A stretch of DNA of 64,000 nucleotides from Acidimicrobiia bacterium. Its GTDB lineage: Bacteria; Actinomycetota; Acidimicrobiia; Acidimicrobiales; MedAcidi-G1. A program made the translations under genes and the position numbers. Under the pieces are notes generated by a model that worked only from the letters and a program-made list of their open reading frames with translations, was not told the DNA's origin and made no database searches. Below, piece after piece: positions 1 through 7,786 of the stretch. Location: NCBI GenBank assembly GCA_012959995.1, contig DUCC01000014.1:735-64734 (forward strand), in the 5' to 3' direction. Positions within the stretch are counted from its first letter, which is position 1; each line of letters begins with the position of its first letter.

Positions 1-545
1 AGATCCCGAAGAATGGAACCCGGCAAAACCGCTTCCACAAAAAGATTCTTCTCCATCACCATTTCCTCCCCCGCCTCCGACCGCAGGGCCTTAAAAATAG
101 GAGTGGCCGCATCAGGCCACTCCTCCCAAGTCACCGGACACACAATGGCCTCCATATACACAATGCCCGCTACCCGATCCCGATGCCGGTTCGCCCAATC
201 AAACCCCAACGCCGACCCCCAGTCATGCACCACAAAAGTAACCTGATCACCCAAATCCAAAGCCTCAAGCAACCCATCGAGGTAACGACGGTGCTCAACA
301 AACCGATACGCATCAGGGCCATTAGCCGCCAACTTGTCTGAATCGCCCATACCGATCAAATCAGGAACAATGCAGCGGGCCTTCCCTGCCACATGAGGAA
401 TAATGTTTCTCCACAAATACGACGACGTGGGGTTCCCATGGAGAAAAACAACTGAATCCCCCACCCCCGTCTCATGATAAGCCATCTGCTTACCCTCAAC
501 TTCCACAAACTGCTTCGCCAACGGGGTAGTAGAAAACTCAGTCAT
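1..545 (-). CDS. Haloalkane dehalogenase, partial (C-terminus beyond the window edge)
   Basis: An alpha/beta-hydrolase-fold enzyme that hydrolyses carbon-halogen bonds of haloalkanes to alcohol and halide. The 181 visible residues can be aligned with LinB/DhaA enzymes from memory without gaps. HGNPTSSYLW holds the halide-binding Asn (residue 38), VVHDWGS the nucleophile Asp (108) with the halide-binding Trp (109), and YMEA the acid Glu (132); these are the same numbers as in LinB. The catalytic His lies outside the window. The ATG at 545 follows a good AGGAG site. Codons end in G/T as in other leftward genes, so there is no sign of recent transfer. Family assignment is firm; the natural substrate is unknown. 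Confidence 0.9.
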   Translation of the reverse strand, partial: MTEFSTTPLAKQFVEVEGKQMAYHETGVGDSVVFLHGNPTSSYLWRNIIPHVAGKARCIVPDLIGMGDSDKLAANGPDAYRFVEHRRYLDGLLEALDLGDQVTFVVHDWGSALGFDWANRHRDRVAGIVYMEAIVCPVTWEEWPDAATPIFKALRSEAGEEMVMEKNLFVEAVLPGSILRD

Positions 546-654
546 AGGTGCTCCTTAATAGACAAACAGGCCTCAAGAAACAGTACAGCACAAAAATCTA
601 GCCGCTGAAATAGTCAGCAGTAAAAAACCAAGCCACCACAATTTCGATAACCCG

Positions 655-1398
655 CTAACCCACCAACTGGGTATTAATGCTCAGAGCGGTTTGGCAAACT
701 GCTTGTTCAATGAAAGATTGATCGGCTTGGGCCGGAAAACGAAAAGCTGGGCCATAGACCGCCACCGAAGCCACCACCTGGCCATCTGCGCCCCACACCG
801 GAGCCGCCAGCCCGTTGATTTCTGACGAAAACTCACCCATAGTCCACGCCACCCCGGCCACGGCCACCCCGGCCACCCGACGCTTCAACGCCGTTTTTGA
901 AGTCACCGTGTGTTCCGTAAAAGCCTCTAGGCCCTTGGCGGCATAGGCCTCAACCTCGGCCGGGCCCCAAGCACCCATCAACGCCAACCCGGCAGCAATA
1001 GTGTGCAACGGAAAACGCTGACCCGTCCAATCAGTTACCTGCACCGGGCTCTCCACCGTGACCTGGTCTACATACAAGCCATCACGACCGTCCCGCACCG
1101 CAATTGACGCACACTCGCCCAACAAGTTCGCCAACTCCACTAAATGCGGGCGAGCCACCTCACGCAACGACCGTGGCGACACCGCCGACCCGGCCAGCGC
1201 ACGCAACCCCTCACCAACCACAAAACGCCCCGCCTCATCGACTCGCTCAACTATGCCCAACTCACTCAAACTGGCCAAAATGCGTGAACAAGTGGACTTT
1301 GCCAAACCAGTGGCTCGGGCTACTTCAGAGACGCCAACCGCCGCCGGCCCGTTAGCCACGGCCCTCAACACACTGAAAGTTCGCTCGATGCTCTGAAT
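655..1398 (-). CDS. IclR-family transcriptional regulator, probable ATT start
   Basis: A DNA-binding regulator with an N-terminal winged helix (VGVSEVARATGLAKSTCSRI forms the helix-turn-helix) and a C-terminal IclR effector domain. The first ATG/GTG-type start is GTG at 1371, but that removes the usual SIERTFSVL segment which is encoded in frame just upstream. An ATT at 1398 restores it and sits exactly 6 bases downstream of a TATACT -10 box, so I place the start there (247 residues). It is divergent from the dimethylglycine-dehydrogenase-like operon, with a palindrome between them, so it probably controls that operon and itself. The effector may be a methylated amine or glycine derivative (inference). 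Confidence 0.88.
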   Translation of the reverse strand: MQSIERTFSVLRAVANGPAAVGVSEVARATGLAKSTCSRILASLSELGIVERVDEAGRFVVGEGLRALAGSAVSPRSLREVARPHLVELANLLGECASIAVRDGRDGLYVDQVTVESPVQVTDWTGQRFPLHTIAAGLALMGAWGPAEVEAYAAKGLEAFTEHTVTSKTALKRRVAGVAVAGVAWTMGEFSSEINGLAAPVWGADGQVVASVAVYGPAFRFPAQADQSFIEQAVCQTALSINTQLVG

Positions 1399-1404
1399 AC
1401 CGCT

Positions 1405-1410
1405 AGTATA
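1405..1410 (-). promoter_or_regulatory. -10 box TATACT of the IclR gene, leaderless
   Basis: TATACT ends 6 bases before the in-frame ATT codon at 1398. This is the same geometry as many other genes here, so the mRNA probably starts at the start codon. Confidence 0.55.
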
Positions 1411-1428
1411 ACCAGAAAGAAACGGACC

Positions 1429-1445
1429 GTTCCACTCAATGGAAC
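1429..1445. promoter_or_regulatory. Inverted repeat, probable IclR operator
   Basis: GTTCCA-CTCAA-TGGAAC is a perfect 6-5-6 inverted repeat between the IclR gene and the divergent operon at 1476. It covers the expected -35 region of the IclR promoter. IclR-family sites are typically short palindromes of this kind; assignment to this regulator rests on position. Confidence 0.6.
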
Positions 1446-1475
1446 ACTTGCCTCTTCAAGAGAAACGAGAGCAGC

Positions 1476-3917
1476 ATGCGCGACGAAGCACAATGCGTAA
1501 TCATCGGCGGCGGCGCCATGGGCGTGGGCCTGCTCTACCATCTGGCCCACCAAGGCTGGACCGACACCCTGCTCATCGAAAAAGGCGAACTCACCTCTGG
1601 CTCCACCTGGCACGCCGCCGGTCTGGTGCCCCACTTCATCGGCAGCCTCAACATGGCCAAAGTGCACGCCTACGGAGTTGACCTCTACAACAACCTAGAA
1701 GCCGAAACCGGCATGTCACCCGGCTGGCACGGCTGCGGTGCGATACGCCTCGCCGTCACCGACGAACAAGCCCAGTGGTACCGCCGCGTCAAAGACATGC
1801 TCGAACTCATCGACGTCGAAGCCCACCTCATCGGTCCCAACGAAATACCCGAACACGCACCCCTCATTGATGACGTCTCCGACATAAAACTCGGCTTCTG
1901 GACCCCCAACGACGGATGGGCCGACCCCACTGGCTCTACCAACGCCATGGCCACCGGAGCCCGCCAACTGGGCGCCACCATCGCCCGCCACACCCTGGTC
2001 ACCGGCACCCGCCAACTACCCGACCAGCGCTGGGAAATCACCTGGGAACGCAACGGCGAACAAGGCACCACAGTGGCCGAACACCTCGTCAACGCCGCCG
2101 GCCACTACGGCCCCCAACTGGGCGCCATGGCCGGGCTGGACATACCCATCGTGTCGATGATCCACCAATACCTCATCACCGAACCCCTCGCCGAAATAGC
2201 CGCCCAAACCACCGAAATGCCCGTGGTACGCGACCCCCGCTCCTCGGCCTACTACCGCTACGAAATAGACGGCCTGCTGGTTGGGCCCTACGAACGAGCA
2301 GGCGCCGAAACCTACGGCACCCAAGGCATCGACTGGGACCTCCACTTTCACCTCACCCCACCCAACCTCGAACCCCTCATGCCCTGGCTCGAACACACCG
2401 CCCAACGCATACCCGCCTTCGCCAACGCCGGCATAAAACAAGTCATCAGCGGGCCGATAACCCACACCCCCGACGGCGGCTACCTCATGGGCCCCGCCCC
2501 CGACCTCAAAAACTACTGGCTCTGCGTCGGCGCCTCCATCGGCATCACCCAAGGCCCGGGCGCCGGAAAATACCTGGCCCAATGGATGGTCCACGGCCAA
2601 ACCGAAATCAACATCGCCGAAATGGACCCCCGCCGCTTCGGGCCCTGGGCCACCCAGGACTACACCATTAAAAAATCCATCGACGAATACCACGAGATGT
2701 ACCAAGTACGGCTACCCGGCGAACACCGCCCCGCCGGGCGACCCATGCGCCAAACCCCTATCCACGAAAACCTTGACGCCCTCGGTGCCCAATGGCAAGA
2801 CGTCTACGGATGGGAACGGGTGGCCTACTACGGCGAACCCGAACAACACTCCTGGCAACACTCCAACGCCTTCGACCACGTAGCCCACGAATGCGCCGGG
2901 GTACGCAACCGCGTTGGCCTGGCCGACCTCACCGCCTTCGCCAAATTCGAAGTAACCGGCCCCCACGCCGCCCAACTCTTAGACCGCATCACCGCCAATC
3001 GTCTGCCCGCTACCGGCGGCCTACGGCTCAGCCATCTACTCACTTCCGACGGCGGCATCGAAGCCGAAGTCACCATCACCCGCCTCAGCGACGACCGGTT
3101 CTACCTCAACTCTGGCATCACCAGCCAAGGCCGCGACTTTGACCTGCTCCGCAACCAAATACACCCCGACGAAAACGTCACCGTCACTGACGTCACCGGC
3201 AACCTTGGGCTGCTGGCCATCACCGGCCCCCACGCCCGAGACGTACTCGCCACCCTCACCGAAAGCTCCTTGGCCACCGAGGACTTCCGCTGGCTCACTG
3301 GCCAAGAAATAACCGTAGCCGGCGTCGACTGCTTGGCCCTACGCGTGTCTTACGTTGGCGAACTCGGGTGGGAACTCCACCACCCCATCGACCAAATGCC
3401 GCAGTTATACGCCGCCCTCGTAGCCGCCGGCCAACCCTACGACCTCGTACATTTTGGCTCCTACGCTATGAACGCCCTCCGGCTCGAAAAAGGCTACAAA
3501 GGGTTCGGCAGCGAACTCACCACCGAAATCACCCCCATCGAAGCCGGCCTCCAACGCTTCGTAAACCTCGACGGCGACTTCACCGGCAAAACCGCCGTAC
3601 AAGCCCGCCAACAACAAAACCCCGCCGACCTTGACATGGTTTTGGTCTACGCCAGCGTCGACACCACCGACTACGACTGCCGCGGCAACGAACCCTGCTA
3701 CGCCCCCAACGCCGAGCCCACCGAACCACCCATGGGCATCACCACCAGCGGCGACTACGGCCACCACGTTGGCCAAAGCCTGTGCTTCGCCTACGTAACC
3801 CCCGCCTACGCCACCGCCGGCCAACAATTCTCCATCAGCCTCTACGGGCAACGCCACACCGCCACCGTGCTCGACGCACCCGCCCACGACCCCACCAACG
3901 AAAGACTTCGAACCTAA
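1476..3917 (+). CDS. Dimethylglycine/sarcosine dehydrogenase-like FAD and folate oxidoreductase
   Basis: An 813-residue flavoprotein that oxidatively demethylates an N-methylated glycine. Residues 8-18 carry the dinucleotide fold GGGAMG. His46 in STWHAAGL matches the histidine that carries covalent FAD in mammalian dimethylglycine dehydrogenase. A DAO domain fills about residues 1-380, then a short FAO-type linker, then GcvT domains at about 440-800 that in this family pass the methyl carbon to tetrahydrofolate as methylene-THF. It is first in a two-gene operon with the MttB-like gene 21 bases downstream, behind the IclR operator. Dimethylglycine, sarcosine or another methylamine may be the substrate; sequence alone does not decide. 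Confidence 0.88.
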   Translation: MRDEAQCVIIGGGAMGVGLLYHLAHQGWTDTLLIEKGELTSGSTWHAAGLVPHFIGSLNMAKVHAYGVDLYNNLEAETGMSPGWHGCGAIRLAVTDEQAQWYRRVKDMLELIDVEAHLIGPNEIPEHAPLIDDVSDIKLGFWTPNDGWADPTGSTNAMATGARQLGATIARHTLVTGTRQLPDQRWEITWERNGEQGTTVAEHLVNAAGHYGPQLGAMAGLDIPIVSMIHQYLITEPLAEIAAQTTEMPVVRDPRSSAYYRYEIDGLLVGPYERAGAETYGTQGIDWDLHFHLTPPNLEPLMPWLEHTAQRIPAFANAGIKQVISGPITHTPDGGYLMGPAPDLKNYWLCVGASIGITQGPGAGKYLAQWMVHGQTEINIAEMDPRRFGPWATQDYTIKKSIDEYHEMYQVRLPGEHRPAGRPMRQTPIHENLDALGAQWQDVYGWERVAYYGEPEQHSWQHSNAFDHVAHECAGVRNRVGLADLTAFAKFEVTGPHAAQLLDRITANRLPATGGLRLSHLLTSDGGIEAEVTITRLSDDRFYLNSGITSQGRDFDLLRNQIHPDENVTVTDVTGNLGLLAITGPHARDVLATLTESSLATEDFRWLTGQEITVAGVDCLALRVSYVGELGWELHHPIDQMPQLYAALVAAGQPYDLVHFGSYAMNALRLEKGYKGFGSELTTEITPIEAGLQRFVNLDGDFTGKTAVQARQQQNPADLDMVLVYASVDTTDYDCRGNEPCYAPNAEPTEPPMGITTSGDYGHHVGQSLCFAYVTPAYATAGQQFSISLYGQRHTATVLDAPAHDPTNERLRT

Positions 3918-3938
3918 CCAACACCTTGCGGAGGACGC

Positions 3939-5510
3939 ATGACTGAAACCCAACCCCAACGCAGCGGACGCTCCGGAGGACGAGCCGCCCGAGTAGCCGC
4001 CCGAGCCGCCGGACCCACCGAAGACGAGCGCGCCGTACGCCCCGGCTTCAGCGGCGGCGCTTACAAACCACTCACCGACAACGAATGCAAACAAGTCTAC
4101 GAAACCGCCTTAAACCTTCTCGAAGACCTCGGCATGGGCACCCCAGTACCAGAATTCATCGACGTAGTAACCGCCGCCGGCGGACACGTAGACAGCGACG
4201 GACGTTTACACTTTCCCCGCGCTGCAGTCGAACACGCCATCAGCACGGCCGCCAAAAAATTTACCTGGCACGGACTCGACGACGAAAAATCCATCGAAGT
4301 GGGCGGCGACGCCGTGTACTTCGGCACCGCCGGAGCCGCCGTATCAATCTACGAACACCAAACCCGCACCCACCGACACTCAACCCTGGCCGACGTCTAC
4401 GACATCGCCCGCCTCGTCGACACCTGCGAACACATCCACTTCCACGTACGCACCGTAGTACCACGCGACATGATCGAAGCCCCCGAACTCGACCTCAACA
4501 CCGCCTACGCCCTCGCCATGGGCACCACCAAACCCATCGGCACCTCATTCTTTCAACCAGAACACGTTTACGAAGCCGTAGACATGTGGGACGAAATGCT
4601 GGGCGGCAAACCCGGCTCCTTTGCCGAACGACCCTTCTGTGTAGCCAACAACACCTTCGTGGTGCCACCCCTGCGCTACGCCGAAGACGCCGCCCATTCC
4701 ATGGTGGCCCAAGTACGCGCCGGCGTACCCATCAACCTGCTCTCCGCCGGCCAAGCCGGAGCCACCTCACCAGCCGCCCTCGCCGGATCACTCGCCCAAG
4801 CCCTCGCCGAATGCCTCGCCGCCCTGACCTGCGTCAACCTGCTCAAACCCGGCCACCCCTGCGTCATGGGGCTCTGGCCCTTCGTCTCCGACCTACGCAC
4901 CGGCGCCATGACCGGCGGCTCCGGCGAAGAAGCCGTACTCAGCGCAGCAGCCGCCCAAGTAGCCAACTGGTTAGGCCTTCCCTCAGGAACAGCAGCCGGC
5001 ATGAGCGACTCCAAAATGCCCGACAACCAAGCCGGCCACGAAAAAGGGCTCACCGTAACCCTGGCCGGTCACGCCGGAGCCAACCTGGTTTACGAATCCG
5101 CCGGCATGCTGGCCAGCCTGCTGGCCTGCTCCTACGAAGCCATCATCATCGACAACGACATGCTGGGCGCCATCAACCGCACCCTACGGGGCATCGAAAT
5201 AACCCCCGAAACGCTCTCCGCCGAGGTCATCGCCAACGTCGTACACGGGCCCTCACACTTCTTAGGCCAAGACCAAACCCTGTCCATGATGCAAAGCGAA
5301 TACGTGTACCCCGAAGTAGGCGACCGAGTGAGCTCCAACGACTGGAACGACGCCGGCTCAAAATCCGTCGACGAAACCGCCAGAGAAAAAGTGGCCGAAA
5401 TACTCAGCAGCCACTACCCCAACCACATCAACCCCCAAGTAGACGCCGCCGTACGCGCCCGCTTCGACATCCGCCTCCCCCAAGAAGCCCTTAACCCCCA
5501 AAGCCCGTGA
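3939..5510 (+). CDS. MttB-family trimethylamine/betaine methyltransferase homologue without pyrrolysine
   Basis: A 523-residue member of the COG5598 MttB superfamily. The methanogen MttB proteins use a UAG-encoded pyrrolysine; this frame has no internal UAG, so it belongs to the non-Pyl branch that includes glycine betaine methyltransferases of the MtgB type. No corrinoid protein gene is in the window. The N-terminus is a basic Gly/Ala/Arg-rich tail (about 35 residues) before the barrel. A GGAGG site lies 6 bases before the ATG. It is the second gene of the operon with the dimethylglycine-dehydrogenase-like flavoprotein, which suggests demethylation of quaternary amines such as glycine betaine, but activity of aerobic non-Pyl members is largely unproven. 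Confidence 0.85.
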   Translation: MTETQPQRSGRSGGRAARVAARAAGPTEDERAVRPGFSGGAYKPLTDNECKQVYETALNLLEDLGMGTPVPEFIDVVTAAGGHVDSDGRLHFPRAAVEHAISTAAKKFTWHGLDDEKSIEVGGDAVYFGTAGAAVSIYEHQTRTHRHSTLADVYDIARLVDTCEHIHFHVRTVVPRDMIEAPELDLNTAYALAMGTTKPIGTSFFQPEHVYEAVDMWDEMLGGKPGSFAERPFCVANNTFVVPPLRYAEDAAHSMVAQVRAGVPINLLSAGQAGATSPAALAGSLAQALAECLAALTCVNLLKPGHPCVMGLWPFVSDLRTGAMTGGSGEEAVLSAAAAQVANWLGLPSGTAAGMSDSKMPDNQAGHEKGLTVTLAGHAGANLVYESAGMLASLLACSYEAIIIDNDMLGAINRTLRGIEITPETLSAEVIANVVHGPSHFLGQDQTLSMMQSEYVYPEVGDRVSSNDWNDAGSKSVDETAREKVAEILSSHYPNHINPQVDAAVRARFDIRLPQEALNPQSP

Positions 5511-5540
5511 CCGGGGGACAGGCCCTAGATCACGGACTTT
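5500..5540. terminator. Hairpin between convergent genes (GGGGAC-type palindrome)
   Basis: AAAG-c-CCGTGA pairs with TCACGG-a-CTTT around a G/C-rich centre containing GGGGGACAGGCCC. Both stop codons (5508-5510 plus strand, 5530-5532 minus strand) fall inside it, so it can serve both transcripts. It resembles the hairpin at 7732-7772 (shared CCGT.AC..GGGGAC..CC..ACGGACTTT layout). Confidence 0.5.
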
Positions 5541-5964
5541 GATGGCCTTCAACACCAGGCGGACGACCCAAGGCCACCATCGATGTCCAAAAAGTTCGCG
5601 TAATCGGGTCAAGAAATAGCGGTGCTCCAAACCCAGCAAGCACCGACGGAATCAAAATGGGCTGCCACGACGGGTCCGGCATCGCCAACAAAAATGAGAT
5701 CACAATCGTCACCAGCAACACAAACCCACTCATCATGGAATTCACCCCAACCGCCCCCATCCAATACCCTTGCGACCGGGTAAAAATGAGGCCACAAGTG
5801 GGGCACGTCTCGCGCATCTTCCACCAACTATGAAACAAACCCCGGCCGCCACAGGCCGCACAAGCCATAAATAACCCGCGCAACACCACCCGAACCGGGT
5901 CCGCTCCATCCATACCCGTCTCGGACAAAGTGACCGCCCGCAAAGCCTTGGTTTCTTCGTTCAT
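5530..5964 (-). CDS. DUF983 family membrane protein
   Basis: A 144-residue protein of the DUF983 family. A zinc-ribbon-like module (CAACGG at about 35-40 and CPTCG at about 54-58) is followed by two hydrophobic segments (about 72-95 and 100-120). Family members are small inner-membrane proteins of unknown role, often near cytochrome oxidase genes in other bacteria; no such neighbour is present here. The ATG at 5964 lies 6 bases after TAGCGT, so it is probably leaderless. It is convergent with the MttB-like gene. Confidence 0.8.
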   Translation of the reverse strand: MNEETKALRAVTLSETGMDGADPVRVVLRGLFMACAACGGRGLFHSWWKMRETCPTCGLIFTRSQGYWMGAVGVNSMMSGFVLLVTIVISFLLAMPDPSWQPILIPSVLAGFGAPLFLDPITRTFWTSMVALGRPPGVEGHQSP

Positions 5965-5970
5965 CCCCCA

Positions 5971-5976
5971 ACGCTA
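5971..5976 (-). promoter_or_regulatory. -10 box TAGCGT, leaderless promoter of the DUF983 gene
   Basis: TAGCGT, six bases (TGGGGG), then ATG. There is no separate ribosome-binding site upstream apart from the G-run in the spacer. Confidence 0.5.
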
Positions 5977-6010
5977 ACGCCACCCCACCCCACCCCACTT
6001 CAACCAATAT

Positions 6011-6043
6011 TAAGACACATGGGGTCAGACCCCACGTGTCTTA
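6011..6043. repeat. GGGGTCAGACCCC-type palindromic hairpin, left of the sulfatase
   Basis: A 15-bp stem with one mismatch (6011-6025 with 6029-6043) and a CAG loop, centred on ATGGGGTCAGACCCCAC and followed by GTTTT. Its partner with the same core lies directly after the sulfatase stop codon. An ATG at 6019 inside it is open to the sulfatase frame but is not a credible start. Confidence 0.75.
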
Positions 6044-6078
6044 GTTTTGGTTGCGAACAAGGCGCAAAGAGGCGCGAC

Positions 6079-7665
6079 GTGGCAGTATGGGGCATGACCA
6101 TTGACCCCATGGCCCGACCCAAAGCAGAGCCCTACCAAGACGGCAGCGGACCCCGCAACGCCATCGTCATCCTGCTCGACAGCCTCAACCGGCGCATGCT
6201 GGGCTGCTACGGCGGCGACGAATTCGACACCCCCAACCTTGACCGACTGGCCGCCCGCTCCCTCCGCTTCGACCAGCACCACTCCGCCTCACTGCCCTGC
6301 ATGCCCGCCCGCCACGACATACTCTGCGGCGCCTGGGACTTCCTCTGGAAACCCTGGGGCTCCATCGAACTCTGGGAATCCAACATCGCCCACGCCATGA
6401 AAATGAAAGGCATCGCCACCGGGATTATCTCCGACCACCCTCATCTCTTTGAAACCGGCGGCGAGAACTACCACACCGACTTCGGCATGTGGGACTACGT
6501 ACGCGGCCACGAAGGCGACCCCTGGCGGCTACGCGACGACCCCAGTTGGGCCGGCACCCCCGCCCTGCCCGCCGCCGAAGGATGGTTCCGCCACGCCTAC
6601 GACACCAGCCGCACCTGGTTCCGCGACGAAACCGACTACCCCGGACCCCGCACCATGTCCGCCACCGCCGACTGGCTCGACCGCAACGCCGGACACCACG
6701 ACCGATTCTTCCTCTTCGTCGACGAATTCGACCCCCACGAACCCTTCGACACCCCCGAACCCTGGGCCTACCGCTACCACGACCAACGCGACGAAGACCT
6801 CCTCATATGGCCGCCCTACATGAAAGACGCCATCAAAAAAGGAATCCTCACCGAAAAACAAGCCGCCCAACTACGCGCCAACTACGGGGCCAAACTCTCC
6901 ATGATCGACCACTGGTTCGGCAAAATCCTCGACGCCATGGACCGCAACAACCTTTGGGAAGACACCGCCATCTTCCTAGTCACCGACCACGGCCACTACC
7001 TCGGCGAACGCAACGAAACCTTTGGCAAACCCCTGTCACCCATCTACAACCTGCTGGGGCACATCCCCATGCTCATCCACTGGCCCGGAGTCGAACCCGG
7101 CCACCGCACCGCCCTCACCACCAGCGTCGACGTACACGCCACCCTTGCGGAAATGTTCAACCTCAACATTGAGCACCGCACCCACGGCATCTCACTACGC
7201 CAAGTAATCGAAGGAACCCAAAACCAAGCCCGCGACTGGATGCTCCAAGGATATTTCGGCCTCGAAGTCAACCTCATTGACCACCACGGCAAATACCTAC
7301 GGGGCGCCGAAGGCGACACCGGCGACATCAGCATTTGGTCCAACCGGTGGTCCACCATGCCGGTAGCCATCCTCCCCAACGCCGGCCTCCCCCGGCCTGA
7401 CGATCGAGCCTGGCTCGACAAAATGCCCGGCAGCGACATCCCCGTAATACGCCAACCCCTCACCGGAGCCGAAATAGCCGGAGGAGCCATACTCCTCTCC
7501 GGGCGCGGCGCCGGCACCACCTCAGAGCTCTACGACACCCAAGACGAACAAGAAACCGAAAACCTCATCGACACCCCCCGAGCCGACCACTACCAAGAAC
7601 TCCTCCGCCACGCCCTCACCGAAGTAGAAGCCCCCGCCGAACAACTCGCCCGCCTCGGCCTCTAG
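6079..7665 (+). CDS. Cysteine-type sulfatase (formylglycine enzyme)
   Basis: An arylsulfatase-superfamily hydrolase of sulfate esters. The signature C-x-P-x-R appears as CMPAR, with its Cys codon at 6298-6300; this Cys is converted to formylglycine by a separate maturase. AIVILLDSLN near the N-terminus supplies a metal-binding Asp (a single Asp where many members have two), and VTDHGHYLGERN supplies the later Asp/His pair. No signal peptide is visible, so it should act in the cytoplasm. I chose GTG at 6079 because AAAGAGG lies 6 bases upstream; ATG at 6094 or 6109 is possible. Palindromic hairpins flank the gene on both sides. Substrate unknown. Confidence 0.85.
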   Translation: MAVWGMTIDPMARPKAEPYQDGSGPRNAIVILLDSLNRRMLGCYGGDEFDTPNLDRLAARSLRFDQHHSASLPCMPARHDILCGAWDFLWKPWGSIELWESNIAHAMKMKGIATGIISDHPHLFETGGENYHTDFGMWDYVRGHEGDPWRLRDDPSWAGTPALPAAEGWFRHAYDTSRTWFRDETDYPGPRTMSATADWLDRNAGHHDRFFLFVDEFDPHEPFDTPEPWAYRYHDQRDEDLLIWPPYMKDAIKKGILTEKQAAQLRANYGAKLSMIDHWFGKILDAMDRNNLWEDTAIFLVTDHGHYLGERNETFGKPLSPIYNLLGHIPMLIHWPGVEPGHRTALTTSVDVHATLAEMFNLNIEHRTHGISLRQVIEGTQNQARDWMLQGYFGLEVNLIDHHGKYLRGAEGDTGDISIWSNRWSTMPVAILPNAGLPRPDDRAWLDKMPGSDIPVIRQPLTGAEIAGGAILLSGRGAGTTSELYDTQDEQETENLIDTPRADHYQELLRHALTEVEAPAEQLARLGL

Positions 7666-7704
7666 AACCTAGACCCGTGGGGGTCTGACCCACGTGTCTA
7701 GGTT
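7666..7704. repeat. GGGTCTGACCC-type palindromic hairpin, right of the sulfatase
   Basis: AACCTAGAC-c-CGTGGG pairs with CCCACG-t-GTCTAGGTT (15 pairs) around a GGTCTGA loop. It begins on the base after the sulfatase stop codon and shares its core and the ACGTGTCT flank with the hairpin at 6011-6043. Confidence 0.75.
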
Positions 7705-7731
7705 TCTAAGTATCTGTGTCTAAAAACCAAG

Positions 7732-7772
7732 AGTCCGTTACCTGGGGACTATCCCCAAGTAACGGACTTTTT
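7732..7772. terminator. Intrinsic terminator between convergent genes
   Basis: AGTCCGTTAC-c-TGGGGA pairs with TCCCC-a-AGTAACGGACT around CTA, followed by TTTTT on the plus strand; a TTTTT run also follows on the minus strand after a few bases. It can stop both the sulfatase and the lipoprotein transcripts. Its core is of the GGGGAC...CCCC type, like 5500-5540. Confidence 0.8.
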
Positions 7773-7786
7773 GGGGAAAGCTGGGG

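Noticed and set aside
3939-5510. Pyrrolysine-containing MttB
   Set aside because: The reading frame contains no in-frame UAG, so the Pyl branch is excluded.
6019-6078. ATG at 6019 as the sulfatase start
   Set aside because: It lies inside a palindromic repeat, and the residues it would add are not sulfatase-like; a GTG with a good ribosome site follows at 6079.
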